From Nocardia brasiliensis NBRC 14402 (lineage in GTDB: Bacteria; Actinomycetota; Actinomycetes; Mycobacteriales; Mycobacteriaceae): a stretch of DNA of 33,017 nucleotides. Under the pieces are notes generated by a model that did not search any database, was not told the DNA's origin, and saw nothing but the letters and a program-made list of their open reading frames with translations. Below are positions 1 to 7,469 of this stretch, in pieces; position 1 is the stretch's first letter; each line of letters begins with the position of its first letter. A program made the translations under genes and the position numbers. The stretch is taken from contig NZ_BAFT02000102.1 of the NCBI RefSeq assembly GCF_000308475.2, positions 1 to 33,017 of the forward strand. Direction: 5' to 3'.

Positions 1-858
1 GCTGTCGAGGGTGAGATTGAACGGTTGGTCGGTGAGCGCGGCTGCTGTCGCGGCGCCCGCTATTTCGCCCGCGATGCCGGTGGTCGCCTCGGTTGTCGCA
101 GCCACGGTGGCGCGGCCGAGCCGACTGGACGCGACATCGGCCGCCCCGGAGAGCAACCCTCCGTTGCCGAGACCGGCACCCACCGCACCGCCCGCGGCAC
201 CCGCGGCCGCCGCCACACCGGCGTCCTTCACGTCCTGCATCGTGATCCCGTCGCGGTGGCCGATGCCGACCTGCAGGATCTTGGTACCGATCTCCAGTCC
301 ACCCTCTTCGATGGCTTCGAAGATGGCGCCGTGGAGCGCGGCGCGAGCGGCGGCTTTGGCGGCGGCACGGGTGAGCATTCGAGCGATCAGCTGTTTGATC
401 GCCATACGGATGGTGATCTGGGTGGCCACTCGCAGGGCGACCGCGCCCGCAGCGCTGATGCCGGTCCAGGCGGTGGCCAGCAGTGGGGCCATCTCGATCG
501 CGAAAATGACCATCGTGCCGATGATGACGAGCTTGGTCTGCTCGATATCGGCTGCGCCGTCGCCGATTTGATCGGCGAGCGAATCGAGATATTTGACCAG
601 GCTCGTCCACGCGCCCTTCTGGCCGGTCAGCTGGTCCCAGTACGCCGCGATGGCCTCATGGGTTTGGCCGTCGATGGCTGCCAGCGCCTGCCCGACCGCA
701 TGTGCGGCTTCGTCATCGATTTCGTTGAGCGCCGACGACATCGCCGACCAGGCGTCGGACACGCGCCACATCGCGGTCTCATCGCCCTCGGGCCAATCAC
801 CCGCGCCGACAATCCATTTGGCGACCCATTGCAGGGATTCCGGGATCTCGATGCCCAT
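1..858 (-). CDS. WXG100-like-domain protein, N-terminal part (probable type VII secretion polymorphic toxin or effector), runs off the left edge
   Basis: The minus-strand frame is open from ATG at 858 to the window edge (286 codons, no stop seen). The protein begins MGIEIPESLQWVAKWIVG, followed by DWPEGDETAMWRVSDAW near residues 21-37. This is the typical opening of the WXG100-like helical domain that heads CpnT-like and other actinobacterial polymorphic toxins. Residues of about 110-140 (VIIGTMVIFAIEMAPLLATA) are hydrophobic, and an Ala/Gly-rich helical stretch follows. The start ATG shares one base with the upstream stop (TGATG), which indicates translational coupling. In this family the variable C-terminal domain carries the activity; it lies outside the window, so function cannot be assigned. 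It was recognised from the N-terminal pattern only. Confidence 0.75.
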   Translation of the reverse strand, partial: MGIEIPESLQWVAKWIVGAGDWPEGDETAMWRVSDAWSAMSSALNEIDDEAAHAVGQALAAIDGQTHEAIAAYWDQLTGQKGAWTSLVKYLDSLADQIGDGAADIEQTKLVIIGTMVIFAIEMAPLLATAWTGISAAGAVALRVATQITIRMAIKQLIARMLTRAAAKAAARAALHGAIFEAIEEGGLEIGTKILQVGIGHRDGITMQDVKDAGVAAAAGAAGGAVGAGLGNGGLLSGAADVASSRLGRATVAATTEATTGIAGEIAGAATAAALTDQPFNLTLDS

Positions 859-1172
859 CAGGGGTTGTTCTGGTTCAGCTGGGCGGCGTTGATCTGATCG
901 CGGTTCTGCAGCTCGTTCGCGGTCGCGACCATCTTGTCGCCGAGGGTGCTCATCGCCTTACCTAGACCGTCGACGCCCGCGAGGGCCTTCGGCACACCGG
1001 GGGTGTAGTTCTTGGCGAAACTCTGGCCGATCTTGTCGGAGCCCCAGCACTCACCCTCGGCCTCGATCACCTGGCGCAGTTTCTGTGCGGCACTGGTGAT
1101 CTGGTCGGCGACACTGACGAATTCGGTGCGAGTCGCGCGTAGGGCGTCCGGGTCGACACGGAAGTTCGTCAC
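858..1172 (-). CDS. WXG100-family (ESX-type) small secreted protein
   Basis: A 104-residue, mostly helical protein starting VTNFRVDPDALRATRTEF. It has the helix-turn-helix layout of WXG100/EsxA-like proteins: a first amphipathic helix, a turn at ECWGSDKIGQSF (about residues 41-52, a W-G variant of the W-x-G motif), then a second helix ending in a polar NQNNP tail. The GTG start was chosen because it overlaps the upstream TGA by 4 bp (GTGA) and the protein then has the usual family length of about 100 residues. It lies between the YbaB-like gene and the large WXG100-like protein and is coupled to both by stop/start overlaps. It is probably the helical-hairpin partner or co-substrate of the downstream protein in type VII secretion. 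No clear YxxxD/E tail signal was seen. Confidence 0.8.
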   Translation of the reverse strand: MTNFRVDPDALRATRTEFVSVADQITSAAQKLRQVIEAEGECWGSDKIGQSFAKNYTPGVPKALAGVDGLGKAMSTLGDKMVATANELQNRDQINAAQLNQNNP

Positions 1173-1675
1173 GGGCGGTCCTGCAGATAGGACCGGTTGC
1201 GGTAGTACTCGTCCTCGTCTTCCGGCGGCGTGGGAGGCTCCGGCGGGGCGACGGCGGGTTCCGGAAACATCGTGTCGACCAGGTGACGGATACTCGGTGC
1301 GCCCGGAACGAGATCGGACAGATCGGGAAGGCCGGCGGCGGCCTGCTGCATCGGAGCTACCGCCTGTTGCGTAGCTGCCAGCGCTTGTCGTGCGGCAGCC
1401 TGGACCGCCTCCGTAATGGACTGGCCCAATTTCGCCGGGGTGGATCGCTTGAACGCGGTGGGTTCGACGTGGACCTCTGTGGGAACTCCCGCGGCGTTGC
1501 TCACCACACGAACCAGGTTGTCCGAGGACCACGCCGTCACCGTCGTGGTCGCCAGCGTGGACTGCACCTCGGCCAGATCTCGTTGCTGCTGCTCGAAAGT
1601 GCCCAGTAGGGAATCGATCTGGTCACGTAGTTCGTCGTTGCGTGTCCGCGCGTCGTCGCGGCGTCCGTCATCCAC
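1169..1675 (-). CDS. YbaB/EbfC-family protein (EspL-like position)
   Basis: A 168-residue protein. An N-terminal coiled coil (NDELRDQIDSLLGTFEQQ) is followed by a YbaB-like alpha/beta core with VTAWSSDNLVRVVSNAAG and VPTEVHVEPTAFKR, then an Ala/Gln-rich helix and a Pro/Glu/Asp-rich acidic tail (PPEPPTPPEDEDEYY). YbaB/EbfC proteins form dimeric nucleoid-associated or chaperone-like tweezers. In mycobacterial ESX loci a YbaB-like protein (EspL) is encoded beside secreted effectors, and this gene sits in the same kind of place as first gene of a three-gene run. GTG at 1675 was preferred because AGGGGG lies 7 nt upstream; an in-frame GTG at 1717 would add 14 residues. The stop overlaps the next start by 4 bp. 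Confidence 0.8.
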   Translation of the reverse strand: MDDGRRDDARTRNDELRDQIDSLLGTFEQQQRDLAEVQSTLATTTVTAWSSDNLVRVVSNAAGVPTEVHVEPTAFKRSTPAKLGQSITEAVQAAARQALAATQQAVAPMQQAAAGLPDLSDLVPGAPSIRHLVDTMFPEPAVAPPEPPTPPEDEDEYYRNRSYLQDRP

Positions 1676-1868
1676 CGGTCTGCCCCCTGATTCGAGATTC
1701 GATCCGTTACTCAACACAGACGCGCCGGACCGACGATCGGTTCCACCGAGTTTCAGATTTCATCACCGTGACTCGGTGGAGGCAAGCCGTTCCCGTGTCT
1801 CGGCGGGCGCGTCGCCCCCCGCACCGCCCCGGTGTGCGAGCGGGGCGAATCGGGTATAGGCAATTAGA

Positions 1869-1880
1869 CTGGTTAACCAG
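1869..1880. promoter_or_regulatory. Perfect 12-bp palindrome upstream of hrcA (possible operator)
   Basis: CTGGTTAACCAG is a perfect dyad 81 bp upstream of the hrcA ATG, inside the 286-bp gap between the divergent YbaB-like gene and hrcA. A -10-like TAGACT (1865-1870) overlaps its left end. No classical CIRCE repeat (TTAGCACTC/GAGTGCTAA) was seen in this gap. The rest of the gap shows nothing codable. The operator role is an inference from position and symmetry. Confidence 0.4.
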
Positions 1881-1961
1881 ACGGACCGGGATGCACAGGG
1901 TGTGTGCGATGGGATCGGGTTGTCGGTGGCGTGCCCGAGGACGAAGCGAGGAGGTGGGGCC

Positions 1962-2993
1962 ATGTCGAGCACCGAGGACAGGCGCTTCGAGGTCCTACGC
2001 GCGATCGTCGCGGACTATGTGGCGACGAAGGAGCCGATCGGGTCGAAGAGCCTGGTCGAGCGGCACAATCTGGGTGTTTCCAGCGCGACGGTGCGCAACG
2101 ATATGGCGGTGCTGGAGGCGGAGGGCTACATCACGCAGCCGCACACCAGCTCGGGCCGGATCCCGACGGACAAGGGTTATCGGCAGTTCGTGGACCGGAT
2201 CGCGGAGGTGAAGCCGCTTTCGGGCGCGGAACGCCGGGCGATCATGGAGTTCTTGGAGTCGGGCGTCGATCTGGACGATGTGCTGCGCCGCGGGGTGCGG
2301 CTGCTGGCGCAACTGACCAGGCAGGTCGCGGTGGTGCAGTATCCGTCGGTATCGGTGTCGACGGTGCGGCACATCGAGGTGGTCGCGTTGAATCCGGCGC
2401 GGCTGTTGCTCGTGGTGATCACCGACACGGGGCGGGTCGATCAGCGGCTGGTGGAACTCGGTGCGCTGATCGATGACGAGGACTTGGCCGCGCTGCGCGG
2501 CATGCTCGGCGGGGCGATGGACGGCAAGCGGCTGGCCGCGGCGTCGGCCGCGGTGGCGGAGCTGCCCGAAGGGGCGCCGCCGCGCCTGCGGGACGTCCTG
2601 ATCCGGGTGTCGACGGTGCTGGTGGAGACGCTGGTGGAGCATCCCGAAGAACGTCTGGTGCTCGGCGGCACGGCGAACCTCACCCGCAACGCGGCGGACT
2701 TCGGGTTCCCCGGTTCGCTGCGTGACGTGCTCGAGGCGCTCGAGGAACAGGTCATCGTGCTCAAACTGCTCGCGGCCGCGCAGCAGCCCGGCACCGTGAC
2801 CGTGCGGATCGGCGAGGAGACGCAGGTCGAGCAGATGCGCGGCACCTCGGTGGTGTCGACCGGCTACGGCACGGCGAGCACCATCCTGGGCGGCATGGGT
2901 GTGCTCGGTCCCACGCGGATGGACTACCCGGGCACCATCGCTTCGGTCGCGGCCGTCGCCCGCTATATCGGCGAGGTCCTCGCCGAACGCTGA
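1962..2993 (+). CDS. hrcA: Heat-inducible transcription repressor HrcA
   Basis: A 343-residue protein, the normal HrcA length. HrcA dimers repress class I heat-shock operons by binding CIRCE elements, with GroE assisting their folding. The N-terminal winged helix (residues 1-70) contains IGSKSLVERHNLGVSSATVR and the signature SGRIPTDKGYRQFVD; a GAF-like dimerisation domain follows. The ATG at 1962 was chosen because GAGGAGGTGG lies just upstream and the protein then begins at the family's usual MSSTEDRRFEVLRAIV; an upstream in-frame ATG at 1902 would add 20 residues that do not resemble the family. It is followed by dnaJ after 137 bp, the standard actinobacterial hrcA-dnaJ2 pair. Confidence 0.96.
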   Translation: MSSTEDRRFEVLRAIVADYVATKEPIGSKSLVERHNLGVSSATVRNDMAVLEAEGYITQPHTSSGRIPTDKGYRQFVDRIAEVKPLSGAERRAIMEFLESGVDLDDVLRRGVRLLAQLTRQVAVVQYPSVSVSTVRHIEVVALNPARLLLVVITDTGRVDQRLVELGALIDDEDLAALRGMLGGAMDGKRLAAASAAVAELPEGAPPRLRDVLIRVSTVLVETLVEHPEERLVLGGTANLTRNAADFGFPGSLRDVLEALEEQVIVLKLLAAAQQPGTVTVRIGEETQVEQMRGTSVVSTGYGTASTILGGMGVLGPTRMDYPGTIASVAAVARYIGEVLAER

Positions 2994-3130
2994 CGGCTCC
3001 GGTGCCGCTGCTACCCTCGAACCTCCGGCCGGATAAAGTTGAGTGCATCCGACTAATGCTGGGCATGCGGTTGGAACGGTGAAGGCACCGTCGGGCACTG
3101 TCGAGAACGACCAAGGACTAGAGAACTCAA

Positions 3131-4285
3131 GTGGCACGGGACTACTACGGACTGCTCGGCGTCGCGAAGAACGCGACCGACCAGGAGATCAAGCGCGCCT
3201 ATCGCAAGCTGGCTCGCGAGCTCCACCCCGACGTCAACCCCGACGAGGTGGCGCAGGCCAGGTTCAAGGAAGTGTCCGCCGCCTACGAGGTGCTGTCGGA
3301 TCCGGAGAAGCGGCGCGTCGTCGACATGGGCGGCGACCCGCTGGAATCCGGCGGTGGCGGCGCGGGCTTCTCGGGCGCCGGTTTCGGCGGGCTCGGCGAC
3401 GTGTTCGAGGCGTTCTTCGGTGGCATGAGCGGTGCCTCGGGTGGCACCCGCAAGCCGCGCGGACGGGTGCAGCCGGGCGCGGATTCGCTGCTGCGGACCC
3501 GGTTGAGCCTGGCCGAGTGCGCGGTGGGCGTGACCAAGCACCTGACCGTCGACACCGCGATCCTCTGCGACGTGTGTACCGGCGCGGGCACCAACGGCAA
3601 ATCGAAGCCGGTGCGTTGCGAAACCTGCGGTGGCGCAGGCGAAGTGCAGTCCGTGCAGCGGTCGTTCCTGGGACAGGTGCTCACCTCGCGCCCGTGCCCG
3701 ACCTGCCGTGGCGCCGGCGAGACCATTCCTGATCCGTGCCACAAGTGCGGCGGCGACGGCCGGGTGCGCGCGCGGCGTGAGATCGCGGCGCCGATCCCCG
3801 CGGGCGTGGCGAACGGTATGCGGGTGCGCTTGGCCGCGCAGGGCGAGGTCGGTCCCGGCGGCGGGCACGCGGGCGACCTGTACGTGGAGATCGTCGAACA
3901 GCCGCACGACGTGTTCGTCCGCGACGGCGACGACCTGCACTGCACGATCCGCGTACCGATGGTCGACGCCACGCTGGGCACCACCGTGGTGATCGACACC
4001 ATCCTCGACGGCCCGACCGAACTCACCATCGCACCCGGCACTCAGCCCGGCGAGGTGTCGGTGCTGCGCGGCCACGGCATGCCGCGGCTGCGTTCCGGCG
4101 CGCGCGGTGACCTGCTCGCGCACCTGGACATCGTCATCCCGAGCAAGCTGGACAGCAAGCAGACCGACCTGCTGCGCAAGTACAAGGGCACCCGCCCGAA
4201 CGAGCGCGCCGAGGTCATGTCGACCCAGTCCGAGCACAACAGCGGGCTGTTCGCCCGGCTGCGGGCCTCGTTCAGCGGACGCTGA
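3131..4285 (+). CDS. dnaJ: Molecular chaperone DnaJ (DnaJ2 type)
   Basis: A 384-residue type I DnaJ, the DnaK co-chaperone. The J domain (about residues 1-70) carries the essential HPD in LARELHPDVNPDE. A Gly/Phe-rich linker follows (GGGGAGFSGAGFGGLGDVFEAFFGG). The zinc-finger region has four CxxCxGxG-type repeats: CDVCTGAG, CETCGGAG, CPTCRGAG and CHKCGGDG. The C-terminal substrate-binding domain then runs to the end. The GTG start is preceded by AAGGAC and gives VARDYYGLLGV, the expected beginning. Pairing with hrcA rather than with dnaK-grpE marks it as the DnaJ2 paralogue of actinobacteria. The rsmE start codon follows its stop directly. Confidence 0.97.
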   Translation: MARDYYGLLGVAKNATDQEIKRAYRKLARELHPDVNPDEVAQARFKEVSAAYEVLSDPEKRRVVDMGGDPLESGGGGAGFSGAGFGGLGDVFEAFFGGMSGASGGTRKPRGRVQPGADSLLRTRLSLAECAVGVTKHLTVDTAILCDVCTGAGTNGKSKPVRCETCGGAGEVQSVQRSFLGQVLTSRPCPTCRGAGETIPDPCHKCGGDGRVRARREIAAPIPAGVANGMRVRLAAQGEVGPGGGHAGDLYVEIVEQPHDVFVRDGDDLHCTIRVPMVDATLGTTVVIDTILDGPTELTIAPGTQPGEVSVLRGHGMPRLRSGARGDLLAHLDIVIPSKLDSKQTDLLRKYKGTRPNERAEVMSTQSEHNSGLFARLRASFSGR

Positions 4286-5050
4286 TTGGCTGCGACGGTC
4301 TTTTATCTCGACGAGGTGCCCGAGCCGGGCGCCCTCGCCGTGCTCGACGGCCCGGAGGGCAGGCACGCCGCGACGGTGCGCCGCATCCGGGTCGGCGAGC
4401 CGATCACCCTGTCGGACGGCCGCGGTGTCCTCGCCGAATCGGAAGTGGTTGCGGCCCAACGTGACCGGCTGGAGCTGCGGGTACTGAACCGTGCGGTGGC
4501 GGCGCCGGTGACGCCGCGGGTGACGGTGGTGCAGGCGCTGCCGAAGTCCGATCGTTCGGAGCTGGCGGTCGAATTGATGACCGAGGCCGGTGCCGACGCG
4601 ATCGTGCCGTGGCAGGCCGCGCGCTGCGTCGCGAACTGGGAAGGCAAGGCGGGCAAGGCCGTCGAGAAATGGCGGGCCGCCGCGCGCTCGGCCGCGCGAC
4701 AGTCCCGCCGGGCCTATGTCCCCGAGGTCGCCGAGCTGCATCGCACCCGCGATGTGCTCGAACTGATCCGGAAAGCCAAGGCGGACGGCGCGATCGTCGC
4801 GGCGCTGCACGAATCGGGCGCCGCCCGTTTCACCGCGCTGCCGTTCGACGGCGTCCCCGAAGTGGTGCTGATCGTCGGGCCCGAAGGCGGTCTCGACGAG
4901 GCCGAACTCGCCGCCTGCACCGGGGCGGGCGCGGATATCGTGCTGCTGGGCCCCACGGTGCTGCGCACGTCGACCGCCGCCGCGGTCGCCCTCGGCGCGC
5001 TGGGTGCGTTGACCCCTCGCTGGGGTGCGAACTCGGGAGCGGCGTCATAG
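4286..5050 (+). CDS. rsmE: 16S rRNA (uracil(1498)-N(3))-methyltransferase
   Basis: A 254-residue SPOUT-family methyltransferase that uses SAM to methylate N3 of U1498 in 16S rRNA. The N-terminal PUA-like domain includes EGRHAATVRRIRVGEPITLSDGRG, and the C-terminal trefoil-knot SAM site includes LIVGPEGGLDEAEL and LLGPTVLRTSTAAAVALGAL. The start is TTG directly after the dnaJ TGA; it gives MAATVFYLDEVP, which matches the usual family start, and no better start is present. The last 6 bp overlap the end of the convergent MFS gene. The dnaJ-rsmE order is conserved widely in bacteria. Confidence 0.95.
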   Translation: MAATVFYLDEVPEPGALAVLDGPEGRHAATVRRIRVGEPITLSDGRGVLAESEVVAAQRDRLELRVLNRAVAAPVTPRVTVVQALPKSDRSELAVELMTEAGADAIVPWQAARCVANWEGKAGKAVEKWRAAARSAARQSRRAYVPEVAELHRTRDVLELIRKAKADGAIVAALHESGAARFTALPFDGVPEVVLIVGPEGGLDEAELAACTGAGADIVLLGPTVLRTSTAAAVALGALGALTPRWGANSGAAS

Positions 5051-6274
5051 GGTCGGTTCGGCTTCGGGCGTCCGCGCCGAACTGTGCATCCCCAAGGCGC
5101 ACACCAGGATCAATGCGATGAGCAGCAGCACGGCGACGCCTAGGGTGAGACCGGCCCAGCCGTAATGCGTGTAGGCGACGCCGCCCGCGCCGCCGACGAC
5201 GGCGCTGCCCACGTAGAACGAGAACAGGTACAGCGACGACGCCGCGCCGCGATTGCCCGACGCCATGGCGCCGACCCAGGCGCTGGCGACCGTGTGCGCC
5301 CCGAAAAATCCTGCGGTGCACAGGGACATCCCGAGAATGAGCACCACCAGATTGTCCGGAATGGTCAGCGCCAATCCGAGTCCCATGAGCACAACCGTGC
5401 CCGCGAGCACGCGGTGCCGGCCGATGCGGTCGGCGAGCCGCCCGGCGACGGTCGCGACCGCGGTGCCCGCCAGATAGAGCAGGAACACCAAACCCGCTAC
5501 CGCATCGGGCAATTCGAAGGGCGGTTGGGTCAGCCGATAGCCGAGGAAGTTGTAGAGCGAGACGAAGGTGCCGACGAGCACCAGGGCCAGCCCGAACAGC
5601 GCGAGTAGTCCGCGATGGCGCAGTTGGACGGCGAGATCGCCCAGCACCGTGCGGATTCCGGCCGGTCGGGCGACGAAACCGCGGGAGGGCGGCAGACTGC
5701 GGACGAACCACACGGTGCACACCGCCGCCGCGACGGAGATGGTCGCCTCGGCCCAGCTCCACGAACCCAGGCCGAGCGTGAACGCCGGAATCACCCGGCC
5801 GGCCAGCCCGCCCATGCTGGTGCCCGCGATATAGACGCCCATCGCCGCGCCGAGTCCCGCGGCACCGATCTCCTCCGCCAGATAGGCCATCGCCACGGCA
5901 GGTACCCCGGCCAGGGTCAGCCCTTGCAACGCCCGCCCGGTCAGCAGCACCTCCAGCGACGGGCTGAACGGCAGCAGCAGCCCGATCACCGCCGACGTCA
6001 CCGCGGAGACGGTCATCACCCTGGTGCGGCCGATCCGGGAGGACAGCGCACTCACCGGGATGATGGCCAGCGCGAGCATCCCGGTGGTGAGCGAAACCGC
6101 AAGCGCCGCATGGGCGGGCGTGGCATCGAACGCCTCGGAGAGGCTGGGTAGCAGGGCCTGCGCGCTGTACATGGTCGCGAAGGTGGCCAACCCCGCCGCG
6201 AACAGCGCGGCGGCGATCCGGCGTTCATGCGTGGTGCGGCCCCCGGCGATGAGCCGGGTCTTCGTCAGGGTCAT
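5045..6274 (-). CDS. MFS transporter, YnfM-like
   Basis: A 409-residue major facilitator with about 12 hydrophobic segments. The segment FATMYSAQALLPSLSEAFDATPAHAALAVS is split by membrane turns typical of the YnfM/drug:H+ antiporter group, and SSRIGRTRVM and GRLADRIGRHRVL are the two cytoplasmic loop-2/3-type motifs (D/R-x-GR-R). The short C-terminal tail is SSARTPEAEPTL. It is transcribed divergently from a LysR regulator with a 148-bp shared promoter region, so the LysR protein probably controls it. The substrate cannot be read from sequence. It converges on rsmE with a 6-bp overlap and no room for a separate terminator. Confidence 0.9.
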   Translation of the reverse strand: MTLTKTRLIAGGRTTHERRIAAALFAAGLATFATMYSAQALLPSLSEAFDATPAHAALAVSLTTGMLALAIIPVSALSSRIGRTRVMTVSAVTSAVIGLLLPFSPSLEVLLTGRALQGLTLAGVPAVAMAYLAEEIGAAGLGAAMGVYIAGTSMGGLAGRVIPAFTLGLGSWSWAEATISVAAAVCTVWFVRSLPPSRGFVARPAGIRTVLGDLAVQLRHRGLLALFGLALVLVGTFVSLYNFLGYRLTQPPFELPDAVAGLVFLLYLAGTAVATVAGRLADRIGRHRVLAGTVVLMGLGLALTIPDNLVVLILGMSLCTAGFFGAHTVASAWVGAMASGNRGAASSLYLFSFYVGSAVVGGAGGVAYTHYGWAGLTLGVAVLLLIALILVCALGMHSSARTPEAEPTL

Positions 6275-6333
6275 GGGTTTCAGGATCGCCCCTCGACCTT
6301 TCCGAAGGGAAATGAATAATAATGGTGGAGTTC

Positions 6334-6348
6334 ATGCGTTCAGTGCAT
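6334..6348. promoter_or_regulatory. LysR-type box (T-N11-A dyad) between the MFS and LysR genes
   Basis: ATGC-N7-GCAT forms a short interrupted dyad in which T6335 and A6347 give the classical T-N11-A pattern of LysR-family sites. It lies in the relatively AT-rich 148-bp divergent region, 60 bp from the MFS start and 75 bp from the LysR start. The assignment is from pattern and position only. Confidence 0.4.
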
Positions 6349-6422
6349 ATAGCGAGGGCAGTTTGTGCAGGTAGTGGTCCTGCGACGGGATGTGACACTC
6401 ATCACCCGGGGAGGTGTGGCAG

Positions 6423-7358
6423 ATGCTGGGCGAGGATCTGGAATGGTTCATCACGCTCGCCGAACTGGAACGGGTCGGCGCGGCGGCCGAACGCCTGCAC
6501 CTCACACAGCCGACCCTGTCGCGCATGCTCGGCCGGCTGGAACGCCGGCTCGGCGTCGAACTCTTCGATCGGCGGGGCAAACGCATCGTGCTCAACGAGT
6601 TCGGCCGCATCTATTATGAGCAGGCCCGGCGCGCGCAAGCCGAACTCGACACCGCGGCCAAGTCCATCGCCGATTTGAACAGTCCCGCCAATGGTGTTGT
6701 GCGCCTGTCTTTTCTGCATTCCTTCGGTGGCTGGCTGGTGCCGCAGCTGGTCGGTGAATTCCGGCGCGGTTCGGCCCGGATAACTTTCGCGCTGCGACAG
6801 GGCCCGGCGGAAATGGTGAACGACGACGTCCTCAGCGGGACTTCGGATCTCGGCATCGTCTCGCCCCGCCCGACCATGTCCGGCATCGGCTGGCGCGGGC
6901 TGCTGCGGCAGCGGCTCGCGCTGGCCGTGCCCGCCGACCACCGGCTCGTGGGCCGCGGGAAGGTGCGCCTCGACGAGGTCTCGGACGAGGACTTCATCAC
7001 CATGCATCCCGGTTTCGGCATGCGCCGCATCGTCGACCAGTTGAGCGCCGCCGCCGACCTGCGGCCGCGGATCTCGTTCGAGGCCAGCGATCTGGTCACG
7101 GTCGCGGGCCTGGTCGCCGCGGGTCTCGGGGTCGGGGTGCTGCCGGAGGAGGATCCGGGCCCGGCGAACGCGCCGCGGGTGGCCGGGGCGAAGGCGGAGG
7201 CGCGCCTGGCCGGTCCGGTGCTGATCCCGCTCGCGGACGCCGGCGCGACCCGGGAGGTGGGGCTGGTGTGGTCGGCCGCGACACCGGCCTCGGGGGCGGC
7301 GCGACGGTTTCGTGATTTCACCGAGGATTGGGCGCAGCGGCGACGGGGAATCCCGTGA
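6423..7358 (+). CDS. LysR-family transcriptional regulator
   Basis: A 311-residue LysR-type regulator. The N-terminal winged helix (residues 1-60) contains the family signature: GAAAERLHLTQPTLSRMLGR, then LERRLGVELFDRRGK. The C-terminal periplasmic-binding-like effector domain runs to the end (VRLSFLHSFGGWLVPQLV... GLVAAGLGVGVLPEE). The ATG at 6423 was chosen because GGGGAGG lies 8 nt upstream; an in-frame GTG at 6414 overlaps that ribosome binding site. It is divergent from the YnfM-like exporter, the usual arrangement of a LysR activator or repressor with its target. The inducer is unknown. Confidence 0.93.
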   Translation: MLGEDLEWFITLAELERVGAAAERLHLTQPTLSRMLGRLERRLGVELFDRRGKRIVLNEFGRIYYEQARRAQAELDTAAKSIADLNSPANGVVRLSFLHSFGGWLVPQLVGEFRRGSARITFALRQGPAEMVNDDVLSGTSDLGIVSPRPTMSGIGWRGLLRQRLALAVPADHRLVGRGKVRLDEVSDEDFITMHPGFGMRRIVDQLSAAADLRPRISFEASDLVTVAGLVAAGLGVGVLPEEDPGPANAPRVAGAKAEARLAGPVLIPLADAGATREVGLVWSAATPASGAARRFRDFTEDWAQRRRGIP

Positions 7359-7413
7359 TCACCTGGTCCTTCCGTTAGCGGCTTATTCACTGGGCGGTGT
7401 CGGTGGGGCGCGT

Positions 7414-7419
7414 TAAACT
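7414..7419 (+). promoter_or_regulatory. Possible -10 element of the phoH promoter
   Basis: TAAACT within GCGTTAAACTTTCC matches the TANNNT form of actinobacterial -10 elements and lies 50 bp upstream of the phoH start in the 111-bp gap after the LysR gene. No good -35 was seen. Weak evidence. Confidence 0.25.
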
Positions 7420-7469
7420 TTCCTCAACACAGCAGCACGTCGAGACCGGAAAGCAGGCTGTAGCCACTT

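Noticed and set aside
25..897. Long open frame on the plus strand at the left edge (290 residues)
   Set aside because: It is antisense to the WXG100-like protein, which has recognisable family sequence, coupled neighbours and a proper start; the plus-strand translation is Gly/Arg/Asp-rich with no family features.
1763..1972. 69-residue minus-strand open frame in the YbaB-hrcA gap
   Set aside because: It overlaps the hrcA ribosome binding site and start and has no family-like sequence.
3053..4810. 585-residue minus-strand open frame under dnaJ and rsmE
   Set aside because: High GC leaves long antisense frames; the product is His/Arg/Ala-rich without domains, and both plus-strand genes are certain.
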